Position numbers and translations under genes: made by a program. Below are positions 1 through 6,587 of a stretch of 22,467 nucleotides of DNA, piece by piece; the first letter of the stretch is position 1, and every line of letters begins with the position of its first letter. Under the pieces are notes generated by a model, which saw nothing but the letters and a program-made list of their open reading frames with translations, had not been told where the DNA came from and made no database searches. Location of the stretch: contig PKZC01000051.1 in the NCBI GenBank assembly GCA_003132905.1, positions 971 through 23,437 on the forward strand, read 5' to 3'. This DNA is from Bryobacterales bacterium (lineage in GTDB: Bacteria > Acidobacteriota > Terriglobia > Bryobacterales > Bryobacteraceae).

Positions 1-650
1 AGGCGGGTAAAGCGCCGCATGCTCATCCGCATATTGAGGTTTTGACGCTCAACGATGCTGGTTGAGATATGCGCGTGATCCGGTGAGCCGACCATCACAG
101 TGCGCGCCACACCTGTCACGTGCGGCGGAGCATAGCGACCCGGCCCGATGGGCTCGGCATCGTAAAATTTAACTATCTGCCCGTAGTCGATATCCGCGCC
201 AAAGACGCGATCTACTGCGTCGGCGTAGGCAATCATGCCGTCGGATGAAAGCTGCACCCGGTTCGCAAGCCGCTCGGAAATATCGGTCATAAAGGCGATA
301 GCGTTTTGACGATGCCGCTTGCCGACCAAATAGGCCGGAACAAGCTTGGTATCCGGGTCAATCGCCACAAACGTCCATTGCTCGCCAAGGCGCACCTTGT
401 CGTCGCCACGCTTAAGGTGCGTTTGCTTTTTTCCGACAAACGACCAGATTTCGTCAACCTGTAGCCGCTGGCAAGACAGGTCCCGCATTTGGTCATTGGC
501 GAGTGCGGCGCAGCCGGTCCCAACCTCGACCATCAACCGCATGATGGTGTCGCGGTGGGTATTGGTCATGCGCTCGGTTGAGCGGATGGAATTGCCCTCG
601 ACCAAGGCTCCGATGATTTGGGTCCGGCGAGCGAGTGAGGTGCGGTTCAT
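1..650 (-). CDS. IS1-family transposase, partial (C-terminus beyond window)
   Basis: Reading the minus strand from the ATG at 648-650 gives an open frame that runs off the window edge, about 216 residues, beginning MNRTSLARRTQIIGALVEGN. It contains an N-terminal helix-turn-helix-like part, then VDEIWSFVGKKQ (first catalytic Asp), VAIDPDTKLVPAYLVG, a block ending LSSDGMIAYADAVDRVFG, and SIVERQNLNMRMSMRRFTRL near the edge. This is the DDE layout of the IS1-like transposases common in Alphaproteobacteria; the last block carries the catalytic Glu. The enzyme would mobilise its own insertion sequence. The start is supported by homology-like spacing and a promoter at 681-708. Terminal inverted repeats were not identified, and the far end of the element is outside the window, so intactness is unknown. 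Confidence 0.87.
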   Translation of the reverse strand, partial: MNRTSLARRTQIIGALVEGNSIRSTERMTNTHRDTIMRLMVEVGTGCAALANDQMRDLSCQRLQVDEIWSFVGKKQTHLKRGDDKVRLGEQWTFVAIDPDTKLVPAYLVGKRHRQNAIAFMTDISERLANRVQLSSDGMIAYADAVDRVFGADIDYGQIVKFYDAEPIGPGRYAPPHVTGVARTVMVGSPDHAHISTSIVERQNLNMRMSMRRFTR

Positions 651-661
651 GGCAACATTCC

Positions 662-690
662 TTGACTAGAATTGTATATGAGCATATATA
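662..690 (+). promoter_or_regulatory. Predicted sigma-70-type promoter for the small HTH gene
   Basis: TTGACT at 662-667 and TATATA at 685-690 are separated by exactly 17 bases. This is a near-consensus housekeeping promoter reading toward the ATG at 722, with an expected start near 697. It interleaves with the divergent transposase promoter, so one bound protein could block both. Confidence 0.6.
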
Positions 691-722
691 CATTCGCAGG
701 CTTGTCAATGGGCTCATATACA
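673..722. promoter_or_regulatory. Inverted-repeat operator candidate between transposase and HTH gene
   Basis: TGTATATGAGC at 673-683 and GCTCATATACA at 712-722 are perfect 11-base inverted repeats, spaced by 28 bases. The left arm overlaps the -10 regions of both divergent promoters. The right arm ends on the first base of the HTH start codon. The left arm is also part of a smaller palindrome, TATATG-AG-CATATA. Paired sites like this suit a looping or cooperative repressor, and the adjacent HTH protein is the obvious candidate. No binding data exist. Confidence 0.5.
681..708 (-). promoter_or_regulatory. Predicted promoter for the IS1-family transposase
   Basis: On the minus strand a perfect TTGACA (complement of 703-708) is followed after 16 bases by TATGCT (complement of 681-686). 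Transcription would start near 675, leaving a short leader before the ATG at 650. It overlaps the plus-strand promoter of the helix-turn-helix gene. It is a pattern match only. Confidence 0.5.
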
Positions 723-958
723 TGAATTTTAAAGACGCCATCGATGCCGTTTGCGCCCCGCTAGGCCATGAAGATGTGGCAAAAATGTTGGGCGTTTCCG
801 TCCAGACCGTGCGACAGGCGCGGTTATCTCCGAACGCGAAAGCGTTCCGACAAGCGCCGCCGGGGTGGGAAAAGGCGGCTCTAAAGCTGGCGGAAACCAG
901 GGCAAACCATTTCCAACGCCTAGTCGAACGGCTTAAAAAGGCGAATACGGGGCACTAA
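722..958 (+). CDS. Small helix-turn-helix protein (78 aa), putative repressor
   Basis: The 78-residue product starts MNFKDAIDAVCAPLGHEDVA. Residues about 16-36 (HEDVAKMLGVSVQTVRQARL) read as a helix-turn-helix of the phage-repressor/excisionase kind, followed by a charged helical tail (about residues 50-78, WEKAALKLAETRANHFQRLV). A 29-codon upstream extension is possible, but it would start inside the transposase leader and ahead of the predicted promoter, so the ATG at 722 is preferred. The gene is divergent from the IS1-family transposase and shares a palindromic control region with it. A role as repressor of itself and of the transposase is inference. It may belong to the mobile element or to the DNA the element landed beside. 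Confidence 0.65.
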   Translation: MNFKDAIDAVCAPLGHEDVAKMLGVSVQTVRQARLSPNAKAFRQAPPGWEKAALKLAETRANHFQRLVERLKKANTGH

Positions 959-1022
959 TTTATGTCTAAAACCGATATATAATCAAAGGCTTATGTTAGT
1001 TTGACAAATAGTGATAGAGGTG

Positions 1023-1039
1023 TTTGACTATTAGTCAAA
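1023..1039. promoter_or_regulatory. Perfect palindrome at the start of the ATPase gene
   Basis: TTTGACT (1023-1029), a three-base spacer and AGTCAAA (1033-1039) form a perfect 7-base-arm inverted repeat ending at the A of the ATG at 1039. A further TTTGAC half-site begins at 1000, where a TTGACA (1001-1006) could serve as a -35 element. The position suggests an operator over the translation start. This is inference. Confidence 0.35.
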
Positions 1040-2481
1040 TGCTTGCCATATCCGAATCCGACATCAAAGCCAGAATTGCACGGGATAACCCGTGGTGGAC
1101 GGCCCCGGTCCAAGGCCTTCCTGAAGCAATTTATCTAAGGCGAGTGTATTTTTCTGCATTCAAAACGCTCGCTTTGAATTTTGATGTCAAACGCGCGACG
1201 ATATTATTAGGTCCACGCCGTGTCGGAAAAACAGTTATAATAAAGCAACTAATCCATGAAGCGATTGCCGGAGGTCTAAATCCAAATGCGATTTTGTATG
1301 CTGGTATAGATGCCCCAATCTATTCTGGTATGCCGCTTGAAAAATTTATTTCATTCATGCCACCGCTCGATAATGGACAGCGGTTAGTTATTTTCGACGA
1401 AATTCAATATTTGAGAGATTGGGAAGTTCACTTGAAAGATTTGGTGGACACCTACCCCAACATTAAATTTGTTGCGACCGGGTCGGCGGCAGCAGCCTTG
1501 CGTCTGAAGAGCCAAGAATCTGGAGCAGGACGTTTCTCAGAGTTCATGCTGCCCCCACTTACATTTTATGAGTTTCTACTTTTCACAGGAAAAGACCAAC
1601 ATCTAATTACGAAAGGGAAAACCACCCCATATGAAACCACGGATATTGTCGCACTCAATGATGAGTTCATCAATTACCTTAATTTTGGAGGTTATCCTGA
1701 AGCAGTGTTGAGTGAAACGATACGGCAAAATTCAGAACAGTTCATAAGAAACGACATTATAGATAAAGTCCTACTCAAGGATCTCCCGAGTCTTTATGGA
1801 ATAAATGAAATCCAACAGTTGAATAAGCTATTTTCATTTTTGGCATACAACTCCGGCAATGAAGCCAGCCTTGAAAATATTACACAAGAATCTGGCCTAG
1901 CTAAGCCAACTATCAAACGGTACATCGAATATCTCGAAAGCGCATTCCTAATAATAAAACTTACAACGGTGGACGACAATTGCCGGACGATGAAAAGGGA
2001 ACGTAACTTCAAAATATATCTCAACAATCCTTCCATGCGCGCAGCATTATTTGCTCCTATAAAGTCGGATGATAGCGAAAAGATTGGGCATTTAGCGGAG
2101 TCTGCCATTTTTTCCCAATGGCAGCACTCTGTGAATTTTCGGCAACTTAGGTACTCGCGATGGCGTAATGAGGGTGAAGTAGATATTGTTTATCTTGCTC
2201 TAAAGGATCAGCGACCGACTTGGATTGGTGAAATAAAATGGTCTGACCGGATAGAGAACAACTTTGGCAGAGAAACCGATTCGATTCGCACTTTGTTACA
2301 AAATCATAAAAGCATTCACTCTGTAATTTTTACGACAAAGACATACTCAAAAACGGTTCAATTTGAGAACCGAACAATGAATATTATTCCCAGTGCATTA
2401 TACTGTTACACTATAGGAAGAAACATAACCTCCAGTTTGGAAAAGGCTGCGCAGCCTGAGACTGCACCCGACGAAAAATAG
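1039..2481 (+). CDS. AAA ATPase with C-terminal PD-(D/E)xK-like domain (DUF4143 type)
   Basis: The 480-residue protein is an ATP-binding protein of the AAA_14/DUF4143 group. Walker A is LLGPRRVGKT (about residues 56-65), Walker B is RLVIFDEIQ (about 115-123), and VATGSAAAALRLKSQESGAG is the sensor-1 region typical of this group. A winged-helix-like middle part (ITQESGLAKPTIKRYIEYLE) precedes a C-terminal segment with GEVDIVY (about 379-385) and GEIKW (about 397-401). The Asp and Glu-x-Lys there fit a PD-(D/E)xK nuclease fold. Such proteins are common near mobile DNA; their roles are mostly unproved. A TTG at 1024 could add five residues, but the Shine-Dalgarno-like AGAGG lies only three bases from it. 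The gene is clearly more AT-rich than those to its right, which suggests transfer. Confidence 0.8.
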   Translation: MLAISESDIKARIARDNPWWTAPVQGLPEAIYLRRVYFSAFKTLALNFDVKRATILLGPRRVGKTVIIKQLIHEAIAGGLNPNAILYAGIDAPIYSGMPLEKFISFMPPLDNGQRLVIFDEIQYLRDWEVHLKDLVDTYPNIKFVATGSAAAALRLKSQESGAGRFSEFMLPPLTFYEFLLFTGKDQHLITKGKTTPYETTDIVALNDEFINYLNFGGYPEAVLSETIRQNSEQFIRNDIIDKVLLKDLPSLYGINEIQQLNKLFSFLAYNSGNEASLENITQESGLAKPTIKRYIEYLESAFLIIKLTTVDDNCRTMKRERNFKIYLNNPSMRAALFAPIKSDDSEKIGHLAESAIFSQWQHSVNFRQLRYSRWRNEGEVDIVYLALKDQRPTWIGEIKWSDRIENNFGRETDSIRTLLQNHKSIHSVIFTTKTYSKTVQFENRTMNIIPSALYCYTIGRNITSSLEKAAQPETAPDEK

Positions 2482-2487
2482 CTTTCG

Positions 2488-2787
2488 ATGAATCGTGTAG
2501 ATACGAATCAACTAAAGCAGGCCGTCGAATCTCAGCACGGCTGCACGGCTACGCTTGCCCAATCGGTGCCGGTCAAAGAGACATTTGGCGGCAAGACGGT
2601 CTGGGAGGGCATCGTGCATGTGTTCAAAATTCATGGCCACCCTCAGGCCACCCAAGCCTATGCCTGGTCGTCCCCGATAGAGGGGAGCGATAAGCGGCGG
2701 TTCTTTGCGGTGCTGCATGTGCCACCGATTACGTCGCCGGTGGATGCGGTAAGGGCGGCTATCGTGGCGGAACATAAGGCGCGATGA
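2488..2787 (+). CDS. Conserved-looking hypothetical protein (99 aa)
   Basis: Six bases after the ATPase stop a 99-residue frame opens, MNRVDTNQLKQAVESQHGCT. It has a mixed alpha/beta composition with no membrane segment or signal peptide: a helical start, a strand-rich centre (TVWEGIVHVFKIHGHPQATQ), then RRFFAVLHVPPITSPVDAVR and a final helix. No catalytic motif is recognised. I have an impression of similar small proteins beside transposases in rhizobial genomes, but this is unverified. GC content is higher than in the ATPase, so the two genes may have different origins. The last four bases overlap the next gene (ATGA), implying translational coupling. Confidence 0.7.
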   Translation: MNRVDTNQLKQAVESQHGCTATLAQSVPVKETFGGKTVWEGIVHVFKIHGHPQATQAYAWSSPIEGSDKRRFFAVLHVPPITSPVDAVRAAIVAEHKAR

Positions 2788-2987
2788 ATACGATCTTTCG
2801 GATTCTGTACGGGTTTGCGGCCATAGGCTTTGCCGGAGCAGCAATAAGCAGCCTATCTTCGCTTAAAACAGCGCAAAAGCCATGGGTGGCAATTGTCTAT
2901 GGCCTCGGAGCGGCTTGGCTCTCACTAGAATGTGCTGCTTATACCCTACACATCGTCGGACCTCTTGCCCGTATTATCGCGCGTTGA
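2784..2987 (+). CDS. Small two-helix membrane protein (67 aa)
   Basis: The start codon overlaps the stop of the preceding gene (ATGA at 2784-2787). The 67-residue product has two hydrophobic stretches. One covers about residues 5-25 (FRILYGFAAIGFAGAAISSL), the other about 34-60 (WVAIVYGLGAAWLSLECAAY and beyond), with a short positively charged loop and a basic tail. It is predicted to be an inner-membrane hairpin of unknown function. The gene stops six bases before the end of the IS3-family remnant, so insertion of that element may have altered its 3' end or downstream context. Confidence 0.6.
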   Translation: MNTIFRILYGFAAIGFAGAAISSLSSLKTAQKPWVAIVYGLGAAWLSLECAAYTLHIVGPLARIIAR

Positions 2988-2992
2988 TCAAA

Positions 2993-3215
2993 TTAGGACA
3001 CTACCCGGCTCCGCCATTCCTTGATAATTTTCATTTTATGTTTTCCCTCCGTTTCCGAATGGCCTTACCTTGCACGAAGCAGACGTTAGTCGGTGTCAGG
3101 CTGTCCAATTTTCATGGTAACGATGGTTGTTGTAGTAATCGACGAACTCGCCGATGCGCTGCTCGATCTGACTTGACAGGTAGTAGCTCTTGAGCAAAAC
3201 GCGGTGCTTAATCAA
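2993..3215 (-). pseudogene. IS3-family transposase (OrfB) C-terminal remnant, frameshifted
   Basis: On the minus strand 3215-3095 reads IKHRVLLKSYYLSSQIEQRI followed by GEFVDYYNNHRYHEN. This matches the end of IS3-family OrfB integrases, where the usual form is ...RILLENYYLPGDLE...FV..YNH.RYHE. One missing base after HEN shifts the frame, which continues DSLTPTNVCFVQGKAIRKRR (usual form NLTPADVYFGRGKAIL). A second shift in an A run leads to KMKIIKEWR and a TAA at 2993-2995. The first three quarters of the gene are absent. It is a dead scar of an insertion sequence; the right-hand junction lies just upstream of the crotonase gene. Confidence 0.75.
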
Positions 3216-3286
3216 GCTCTTGCGCGCAAGCTGGTTGCGGACGAATTCGAGACCGAGGACAATGCACGCTCATAAGGAATGGCCGC

Positions 3287-4090
3287 ATGATCCCGATGAC
3301 TTTCAACGACCCGCGCCTGGCGACGCTCAACGGCTTCAAAGTCGAATTGAACGCCGAAAAGCAGCGCGCGGATATCATTCTCGACCGTCCGCCGCTCAAT
3401 GTCATCGAGATGGCACAACGCGACCAGTTGCGGCTTGTATTCGAGGCGCTCGACCAGGACGAGCGTGTGCGCGTGATTGTGCTGCGCGCCATTGGCGAAC
3501 ATTTCTCCAGCGGCGGCAATATCAAGGGCTTCATGGAGGCGACGCCCGAGCACGTGTCGAAGCTTGCCTGGAATATCGCGGCCCCAGCGCGCTGCTCGAA
3601 GCCGGTGATCGTCGCCAATCGCGGCTACTGCTTCGGCGTCGGTTTTGAGGTCTCGCTCGCCTGCGATTTCCGGATTGTTTCGGAAACCTGCTTCTACGCG
3701 TTGCCGGAGCAAAAGCTTGGCCAAATTCCAGGTTCTGGTGGCTCCGCGCGCCTGCAAAAAATCGTCGGTATCACGCGCACTAAGGATATCGTCATGCGCT
3801 CGAAGCGCATTCCCGGGAAGCAAGCCCTCGATTGGGGGATCGCAACCGAATGCGTGCCCGATGCGAAACTTGAAGCAGCGGCCGACGCCCTGGTCGACGA
3901 ACTATTGACATTCTCGCCGCTCGCACAGCGCACAGCGAAGAAGCTGCTCAATGACACGGAGGATTCGACGCTGTCGATCTCGATCGAATTGGAGGGGCAT
4001 TGCTACAGCCGGCTGCGGCAATCCGATGATTTCCGCGAAGGCGTGGAAGCCTTCCACGGCAAGCGAGCGGCGCATTTCAATGGAAGCTGA
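3287..4090 (+). CDS. Enoyl-CoA hydratase/isomerase family protein (crotonase fold)
   Basis: The 267-residue protein has the crotonase core. DRPPLNVIEMAQRDQLRLVF (about residues 33-52) is the CoA-binding start. EHFSSGGNIKGF (71-82) supplies the oxyanion hole. CFGVGFEVSLACDFRI (115-130) contains Glu121, and FYALPEQKLGQIPGSGG (136-152) contains Glu141; these are the two positions of the catalytic glutamates of enoyl-CoA hydratase. It therefore probably hydrates or hydrolyses an enoyl-CoA ester; the substrate is unknown. AAGGA eight bases before the ATG at 3287 supports this start over the ATG at 3296. It lies in line with an alpha/beta hydrolase and an acyl-CoA dehydrogenase, suggesting a beta-oxidation-like set. 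Its upstream DNA is an IS3 remnant, so its original promoter may have been replaced. Confidence 0.87.
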   Translation: MIPMTFNDPRLATLNGFKVELNAEKQRADIILDRPPLNVIEMAQRDQLRLVFEALDQDERVRVIVLRAIGEHFSSGGNIKGFMEATPEHVSKLAWNIAAPARCSKPVIVANRGYCFGVGFEVSLACDFRIVSETCFYALPEQKLGQIPGSGGSARLQKIVGITRTKDIVMRSKRIPGKQALDWGIATECVPDAKLEAAADALVDELLTFSPLAQRTAKKLLNDTEDSTLSISIELEGHCYSRLRQSDDFREGVEAFHGKRAAHFNGS

Positions 4091-4276
4091 CGCAAGGGTG
4101 GCCGCTGATGACAAACTCAATGAGACAATGGCATGACACGCTATAGAACGATGATCATTGCGACGCCGCTGCCGGCGACCGCATTGAGCGGTGCCGATGC
4201 CGATCGGAATTTTCCTCGGCAGAATAATTCGGCCTACGATTGACCAGCCAATTCAGCTCGTGAAGTAAATTGCAAC

Positions 4277-5041
4277 ATGCAGATTTCGATTGATGCGATG
4301 ACGTTAGAAGGCAAATGGTTTGGGCCAAAGCCGTCAGTGGCGCCCACAATCGTGATGTTGCATGAAGGATTAGGGTCCGTCAGCACTTGGCGCGATTTCC
4401 CGCAGCAGCTGACGGAAGCGACGGGCGCTGGCGTGTTCGCCTATTCGAGACCAGGGCACGGCCATTCCTCTTCGATTAAATTACCCCGACCTCCTGATGC
4501 CATGCACCGTGAAGCGCAGGAGGTGCTGCCACGGATTCTCGAAGAGATCGGATTCAAACGAGGACTCCTCCTCGGCCATAGCGACGGCGCATCGATAGCC
4601 GCAATATGTGCCGGCAAAGTGCAGGATTCCCGCATAAGCGGGCTGGTTCTCATAGAGCCGCATTTCAATGTGGAAGAGAAAAATCTCGATGCGATAAGGC
4701 AGATGATCGTAAATTATGCAACGACCGATTTGCGCGCACGACTAGTTCGCCATCATTCCAATGTTGACACCATGTTTGCAGCCTGGAGCGGCATGTGGCT
4801 CGACCCACGCTTCAAATCTTTTGATCTTAGACGTGAGCTTTCACAGATTGTTGCTCCCATGTTGATCGTCAAGAGCGAAGACGATCCATACAGCACGATG
4901 GCTCAAGTCCACGTGGCGGAAGCTGAATGTCGTTGCCGGCTCGAAATTGCCGTTATTCCCGGCGTTGGGCACGCGCCGCATAAAGACAATTCGAAGCAAA
5001 CGCTCAAAGCCATCGCCGACTTTGCCAGCAATGTTCTCTGA
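4277..5041 (+). CDS. Alpha/beta-fold hydrolase
   Basis: The 254-residue protein has the hydrolase elements in order. HEGLGSVSTWRDFP (29-42) is the oxyanion loop, YSRPGHGHS (56-64) follows, and GHSDGAS (100-106) is the nucleophile elbow with Ser102. KSEDDPYST (199-207) carries the likely acid Asp203, and GVGHAPH (229-235) carries His232. It is cytoplasmic, with no signal peptide. The family includes C-C bond hydrolases of aromatic pathways, esterases and thioesterases, and sequence alone does not choose between them. It stands 186 bases after the crotonase gene and 114 before the acyl-CoA dehydrogenase, all on one strand, so they are probably co-transcribed and act on the same catabolic route. 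Confidence 0.87.
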   Translation: MQISIDAMTLEGKWFGPKPSVAPTIVMLHEGLGSVSTWRDFPQQLTEATGAGVFAYSRPGHGHSSSIKLPRPPDAMHREAQEVLPRILEEIGFKRGLLLGHSDGASIAAICAGKVQDSRISGLVLIEPHFNVEEKNLDAIRQMIVNYATTDLRARLVRHHSNVDTMFAAWSGMWLDPRFKSFDLRRELSQIVAPMLIVKSEDDPYSTMAQVHVAEAECRCRLEIAVIPGVGHAPHKDNSKQTLKAIADFASNVL

Positions 5042-5155
5042 GGTCACGATGAAGCATAACCAACTCGCGAATGAGGACGCAGGCGTGGAGCGATCACCGC
5101 TCTTATTATCCTGGCCTTTCTATCTGGTTACCCGACACAAACATGGAACCGCAAC

Positions 5156-6292
5156 ATGCCAATGGATGACCTCAGCGAACAACAGCGCATGCTTCGTGAC
5201 TCGGTCCGGAAGTTCGCGAGCCAAGAGTTGGCTCCCAATGCCGCAAAATGGGACCGCGACTGCAACCTTCCTGATGCGGTCGTTGGCAAACTCGGTGCGA
5301 TGGGACTGCTTGGCATGATGGTCGCGCCGGAGTACGGCGGCACATTTTCTGACTATGTTTCGTTTGGACTTGCGGTGGAGGAGATCGCCGCCTGCTGTGG
5401 CGGAACTTCGGTTCTGGTTCAAGTGCACAACGCTGTCGGCTGCGCTCCGATCGCCAATTACGGAACAGAGGCGCAGAAGCGCGCTTTTCTTCCCGACCTC
5501 GCCTCCGGTCGCAAGATCGGCGCATTCTGTCTTACCGAAGCGCAGGCCGGCTCAGAGGCGCACAACTTGCGCACTCGCGCCGAGCTCAAAGCCGGCAAAT
5601 GGGTTTTGAACGGTGAAAAGCTGTTCATCTGCAATGGCTGGCGTGCCGGCGTCGCGGTGGTGTTCGCGATCACCGACCCGAGCAGCGGCAAGAAGGGCAT
5701 CTCGGCATTCATCGTGCCTACCGATGTGCCTGGCGTCGTGAAGCATCCGCCGGAACACAAGCTCGGCATGCGCGCCTCGGACACTTGCGCAATAACCTTC
5801 GACAACTGCGCCATCCCGGCTGAAAATCTCCTTGGCGAGCCCGGCCAGGGGCTTTCGATCGCGCTCGGCAACCTCGGAGCCAGCCGCACGGCTATTGCCG
5901 CCCAGGCAACCGGCATTGCACGCGCGGCGCTTCATGCGGCGGTGAAGTATGCCAAGGAGCGCGTGCAGTTCGGCAAGCCAATCATCGAGCACCAAAGCGT
6001 AGCGAATCTGCTCGCGGACATGCAGGTCAAGTTAAACGCGGCTCGGCTTTTGTGGCAGCACGCCGCACGTTGCCGCGATGCCGGCGACCCTGCAGTGGCG
6101 GAGGCCTCGCAAGCGAAGCTCTTCGCCAGCGAAGTGGCTGAATGGATATGCTCGAAGGCGATCCAGGTTCACGGCGGTTACGGCTACATGGCGGATTTTC
6201 CGGTGGAACGCATGTACCGGGACGCTCGCCTCACTCAGATCTATGAAGGCACCAGTGAGATACAGCGCATGGTCATCGCGCGTTACCTATGA
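5156..6292 (+). CDS. Acyl-CoA dehydrogenase (FAD)
   Basis: The 378 residues are the usual length for a soluble acyl-CoA dehydrogenase. The N-terminal helical domain runs to about residue 115. [15 protein letters not shown] (122-136) is the beta-domain signature that contacts FAD and substrate. The C-terminal domain ends [18 protein letters not shown], with Glu364 at the usual catalytic-base position of short/medium-chain enzymes. [12 protein letters not shown] (269-280) and QVHGGYGYM (337-345) are standard FAD and dimer motifs. It would introduce a 2,3 double bond into an acyl-CoA and pass electrons to ETF. No ETF gene is present here. ATGs at 5156 and 5162 are both possible. The crotonase gene upstream could take the next step. 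Confidence 0.9.
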   Translation: MPMDDLSEQQRMLRDSVRKFASQELAPNAAKWDRDCNLPDAVVGKLGAMGLLGMMVAPEYGGTFSDYVSFGLAVEEIAACCGGTSVLVQVHNAVGCAPIANYGTEAQKRAFLPDLASGRKIGAFCLTEAQAGSEAHNLRTRAELKAGKWVLNGEKLFICNGWRAGVAVVFAITDPSSGKKGISAFIVPTDVPGVVKHPPEHKLGMRASDTCAITFDNCAIPAENLLGEPGQGLSIALGNLGASRTAIAAQATGIARAALHAAVKYAKERVQFGKPIIEHQSVANLLADMQVKLNAARLLWQHAARCRDAGDPAVAEASQAKLFASEVAEWICSKAIQVHGGYGYMADFPVERMYRDARLTQIYEGTSEIQRMVIARYL

Positions 6293-6322
6293 ACGATGCA
6301 ATGCGCTGGATAATTCTGCCGC

Positions 6323-6413
6323 CATGTTGCTTTGGTCGCGATCTGCGCTTGAGGCAGAGATTTGGACGTTGCGGCAGCAACTCCGTTCGAGATTCCGCCA
6401 AAGGCGTAGCTGA
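6323..6413 (+). pseudogene. Fragment of an integrase-type transposase N-terminus
   Basis: The plus strand reads MLLWSRSALEAEIWTLRQQL followed by a basic run and a stop at 6411-6413. The segment resembles the coiled start of integrase-core transposases in Bradyrhizobium-like genomes, where a sentence such as SRA.LEAEILVLRQQL is common. Only about 30 codons remain and no catalytic domain follows. The match is from memory and short, so it could be chance. Confidence 0.4.
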
Positions 6414-6477
6414 CTCAAACCTTTGACAAAGGTCACCCGGATTTGGACATCGATGGCAGGCGCCGCTCGCTAAAAAC

Positions 6478-6497
6478 ATATTGTATTTTTGCAATAT
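6478..6497. promoter_or_regulatory. AT-rich palindrome upstream of sqr, operator candidate
   Basis: ATATTG (6478-6483) and CAATAT (6492-6497) are perfect inverted repeats around an eight-base AT-rich spacer, about 90 bases before the sqr start. Sulfide oxidation genes of Alphaproteobacteria are often controlled by ArsR-type persulfide sensors (SqrR/BigR) binding AT-rich dyads. This site would suit such a repressor, but no regulator gene of that type is in the window. Confidence 0.4.
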
Positions 6498-6587
6498 CTA
6501 GTAAGCTCTCGACGGATCGGAACGATACGCGGCCCAATAAGAGCCGCTCTCTCACGCGCTCAACAATAAGTCAGGGAGGAATAACCA

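Noticed and set aside
3212..3823. Minus-strand open frame of 203 codons over the crotonase gene
   Set aside because: The crotonase motifs are clear on the plus strand; this frame is a shadow and crosses the IS3 junction.
4133..4243. 36-residue frame with a signal-peptide-like start between crotonase and hydrolase genes
   Set aside because: Too short, with no ribosome site worth noting and no recognisable mature part; possibly debris but unsupported.
4947..5318. Plus-strand frame bridging hydrolase and acyl-CoA dehydrogenase genes
   Set aside because: Overlaps the ends of both well-supported genes in another frame.
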